Source of the DNA: Bacteroidia bacterium
Lineage (GTDB): Bacteria > Bacteroidota > Bacteroidia > Cytophagales > Cyclobacteriaceae
NCBI GenBank assembly: GCA_016650355.1
Contig: JAENVX010000075.1
Location: 1 to 16,870 of the forward strand
Length of the DNA stretch: 16,870 nucleotides
Reading direction: 5' to 3'
Of the stretch, positions 15,570 through 16,870 are shown in pieces; within the stretch, counting starts at the first letter, position 1, and each line of letters opens with the position of its first letter. The position numbers were made by a program, and so were the translations under genes. The notes under the pieces are model-generated. The model searched no databases. It worked only from the letters and a program-made list of their open reading frames with translations, and was not told the DNA's origin.

Positions 15570-16870
15570 TTAATTTGGATTGATCATTCCGTAGCCTCTT
15601 TCTCCATGATAGGAATTATCCAGCCCTCTCATTTCGCTCTCTTCGCTAGATCGTATTTTCATAAATTTATTCAACACAAATAAGATGACTAGCGTACCTA
15701 CAGCCGAATATACAATGGCAATTCCAACTGCCAATGCTTGAACTCCAAGTTGCTGAAGAATTGACCAACTGCCCCCGGCAAGTGTCGCTGCATCAGCCAT
15801 CCAGCTATCACGAATAAAGAACGTCAAGAAAATTGCGCCTACAATTCCACCTGCCCCGTGAATTCCAAAAGCATCCAATGTATCATCGTATTTCAGCTTA
15901 TTTTTTAACATAATGGTCAGGTAGCAAATTACAGTTGCCAGAACGCCTATGATCAGTGCGCCACCGGGTTGCACAACACCAGCTGCAGGTGTGATTGCCA
16001 CCAAACCTGCAAGTACACCACTCACAAAACCTATCGCTGTAGCTTTACCCTGATGTAGACCTTCTATTATTACCCATGCTAATGCACCTGCCGCAGCTGC
16101 GGCTTGTGTAGCCGTTAATGCTTGCGCAGTACTTAAACCACTTGAAATACTGCTACCAGCATTAAAGCCGAACCATCCTACCCAAAGCAACCCTGCACCA
16201 ATCATAGTCATCACTAAATTATTAGGACGCATCGGTAAGTGTGGGAATAACTTTCTAGGGCCTAAAAAAAGAATTGTCACCAATCCACTAACGCCTGCTG
16301 AAATGTGTACCACAGTTCCGCCAGCAAAATCTATCGCGCCTTTTGGTCCGAGGTTAAATAAAAATCCATCAGCAGCCCACACCCAATGACAAAGAGGATT
16401 GTAAACCAGCATTCCCCACAAGGCAATGAAAAAACAATAGCTTTTAAAAGATACTCGCTCTGCAAAAGCTCCAGCGATCAGCGCTGGCGTGATGATGGCA
16501 AACTTTGCCTGAAACATAGAGAATACGTATTCAGGAATTCCTGCGTCCATTATTTTTTCATCGATGCCAGATAATAAGAAGTAGTCTGAGTTCCATCCAA
16601 ACCATCCGCCTAATACATTTTCTCCAAAGGCCATGCTGTAACCACAAACTATCCACATCACTGTCATTATACCCATGGCAGCAAAACTGTGCATCATGGT
16701 TCCCAAAACATTCTTTGTCCGCACCAACCCACCATAAAACATAGCGAGTCCGGGAACCATCAATAAGACCAAAGCGGTCGAGGTTAACATCCAGGCAGTT
16801 GTTCCTGTATCTATAGGTGGCGAATCAGCTGCGAATAATCCTGTTACAGGCAGCAGAGTGAAAAGGAAAG
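15570..16870 (-). CDS. amtB: Ammonium transporter Amt (5' end beyond window)
   Basis: An inner-membrane ammonium channel of the Amt/Rh family. The frame is open to the right edge: before the first in-window Met (16790) it continues FLFTLLPVTGLFAADSPPID, the tail of a cleavable signal peptide and the periplasmic N-terminus, so the true start lies just outside. About 432 residues are in view. Hallmarks include PGLAMFYGGLVRTKNVL (first helix), NPLCHWVW, GAIDFAGGTVVHISAG with the Asp and first pore His, WVGWFGFNAGSS, FGIHGAGGIVG with the second pore His, and a charged cytoplasmic tail (RSSEESEMRGLDNSYHGERGYG). The twin-His pore is intact. The stop lies 7 bases from the PII ATG, so the pair is an operon with the transporter first, the reverse of the familiar glnK-amtB order. 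Confidence 0.95.
   Translation of the reverse strand, partial: FLFTLLPVTGLFAADSPPIDTGTTAWMLTSTALVLLMVPGLAMFYGGLVRTKNVLGTMMHSFAAMGIMTVMWIVCGYSMAFGENVLGGWFGWNSDYFLLSGIDEKIMDAGIPEYVFSMFQAKFAIITPALIAGAFAERVSFKSYCFFIALWGMLVYNPLCHWVWAADGFLFNLGPKGAIDFAGGTVVHISAGVSGLVTILFLGPRKLFPHLPMRPNNLVMTMIGAGLLWVGWFGFNAGSSISSGLSTAQALTATQAAAAAGALAWVIIEGLHQGKATAIGFVSGVLAGLVAITPAAGVVQPGGALIIGVLATVICYLTIMLKNKLKYDDTLDAFGIHGAGGIVGAIFLTFFIRDSWMADAATLAGGSWSILQQLGVQALAVGIAIVYSAVGTLVILFVLNKFMKIRSSEESEMRGLDNSYHGERGYGMINPN

Overview
This AT-rich window reads as a stretch of Bacteroidota chromosome, most likely a Cytophagia-type marine or soil lineage. The main evidence is a large secreted protein ending in a type IX secretion 'gliding-motility' C-terminal domain, several lipoproteins, exported proteins cleaved before Gln, and little use of Shine-Dalgarno sequences. 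Genus cannot be decided from the sequence. I see no rRNA, tRNA, CRISPR array, insertion sequence or phage genes. Gene density is high, and no gene-free gap exceeds 300 bases.

Layout from left to right. (1) Positions 1-2477, minus strand: an almost complete HrpB-type DEAH-box helicase running off the left edge. (2) 2549-4347, minus strand: a GntR-family regulator with a sugar-binding-like C-terminal domain, preceded by an exported protein of unknown function. (3) 4572-4973, plus strand: a small AHSA1/SRPBCC protein. (4) 9350 down to 4983, minus strand: a compact four-gene cluster encoding a CotH-like kinase lipoprotein, a DUF4956 membrane protein, an HlyD-type membrane-fusion protein and a TolC-type outer-membrane protein. 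(5) 9523-12375, plus strand: a 950-residue type IX secretion client, divergent from the CotH cluster. (6) 12492-13943, plus strand: a lipoprotein M28 metallopeptidase with a PA-like insert. (7) 15130-13997, minus strand: an exported protein with two thioredoxin-fold domains. (8) 16870-15218, minus strand: an Amt ammonium transporter (start outside the window) followed by a divergent PII protein.

The best candidate for an undescribed system is the CotH-DUF4956-HlyD-TolC cluster. It has the adaptor and outer-membrane channel of a tripartite envelope machine, but no ABC, RND or MFS inner-membrane pump. The only polytopic inner-membrane protein is DUF4956, a family of unknown function whose core resembles MgtC by eye. 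The leading gene is a predicted lipid-anchored kinase. The second strongest observation is the PII protein beside Amt: by eye alignment it keeps the nucleotide-binding motifs but lacks the residues canonical PII uses for 2-oxoglutarate binding (Gln39, Lys58) and uridylylation (Tyr51).
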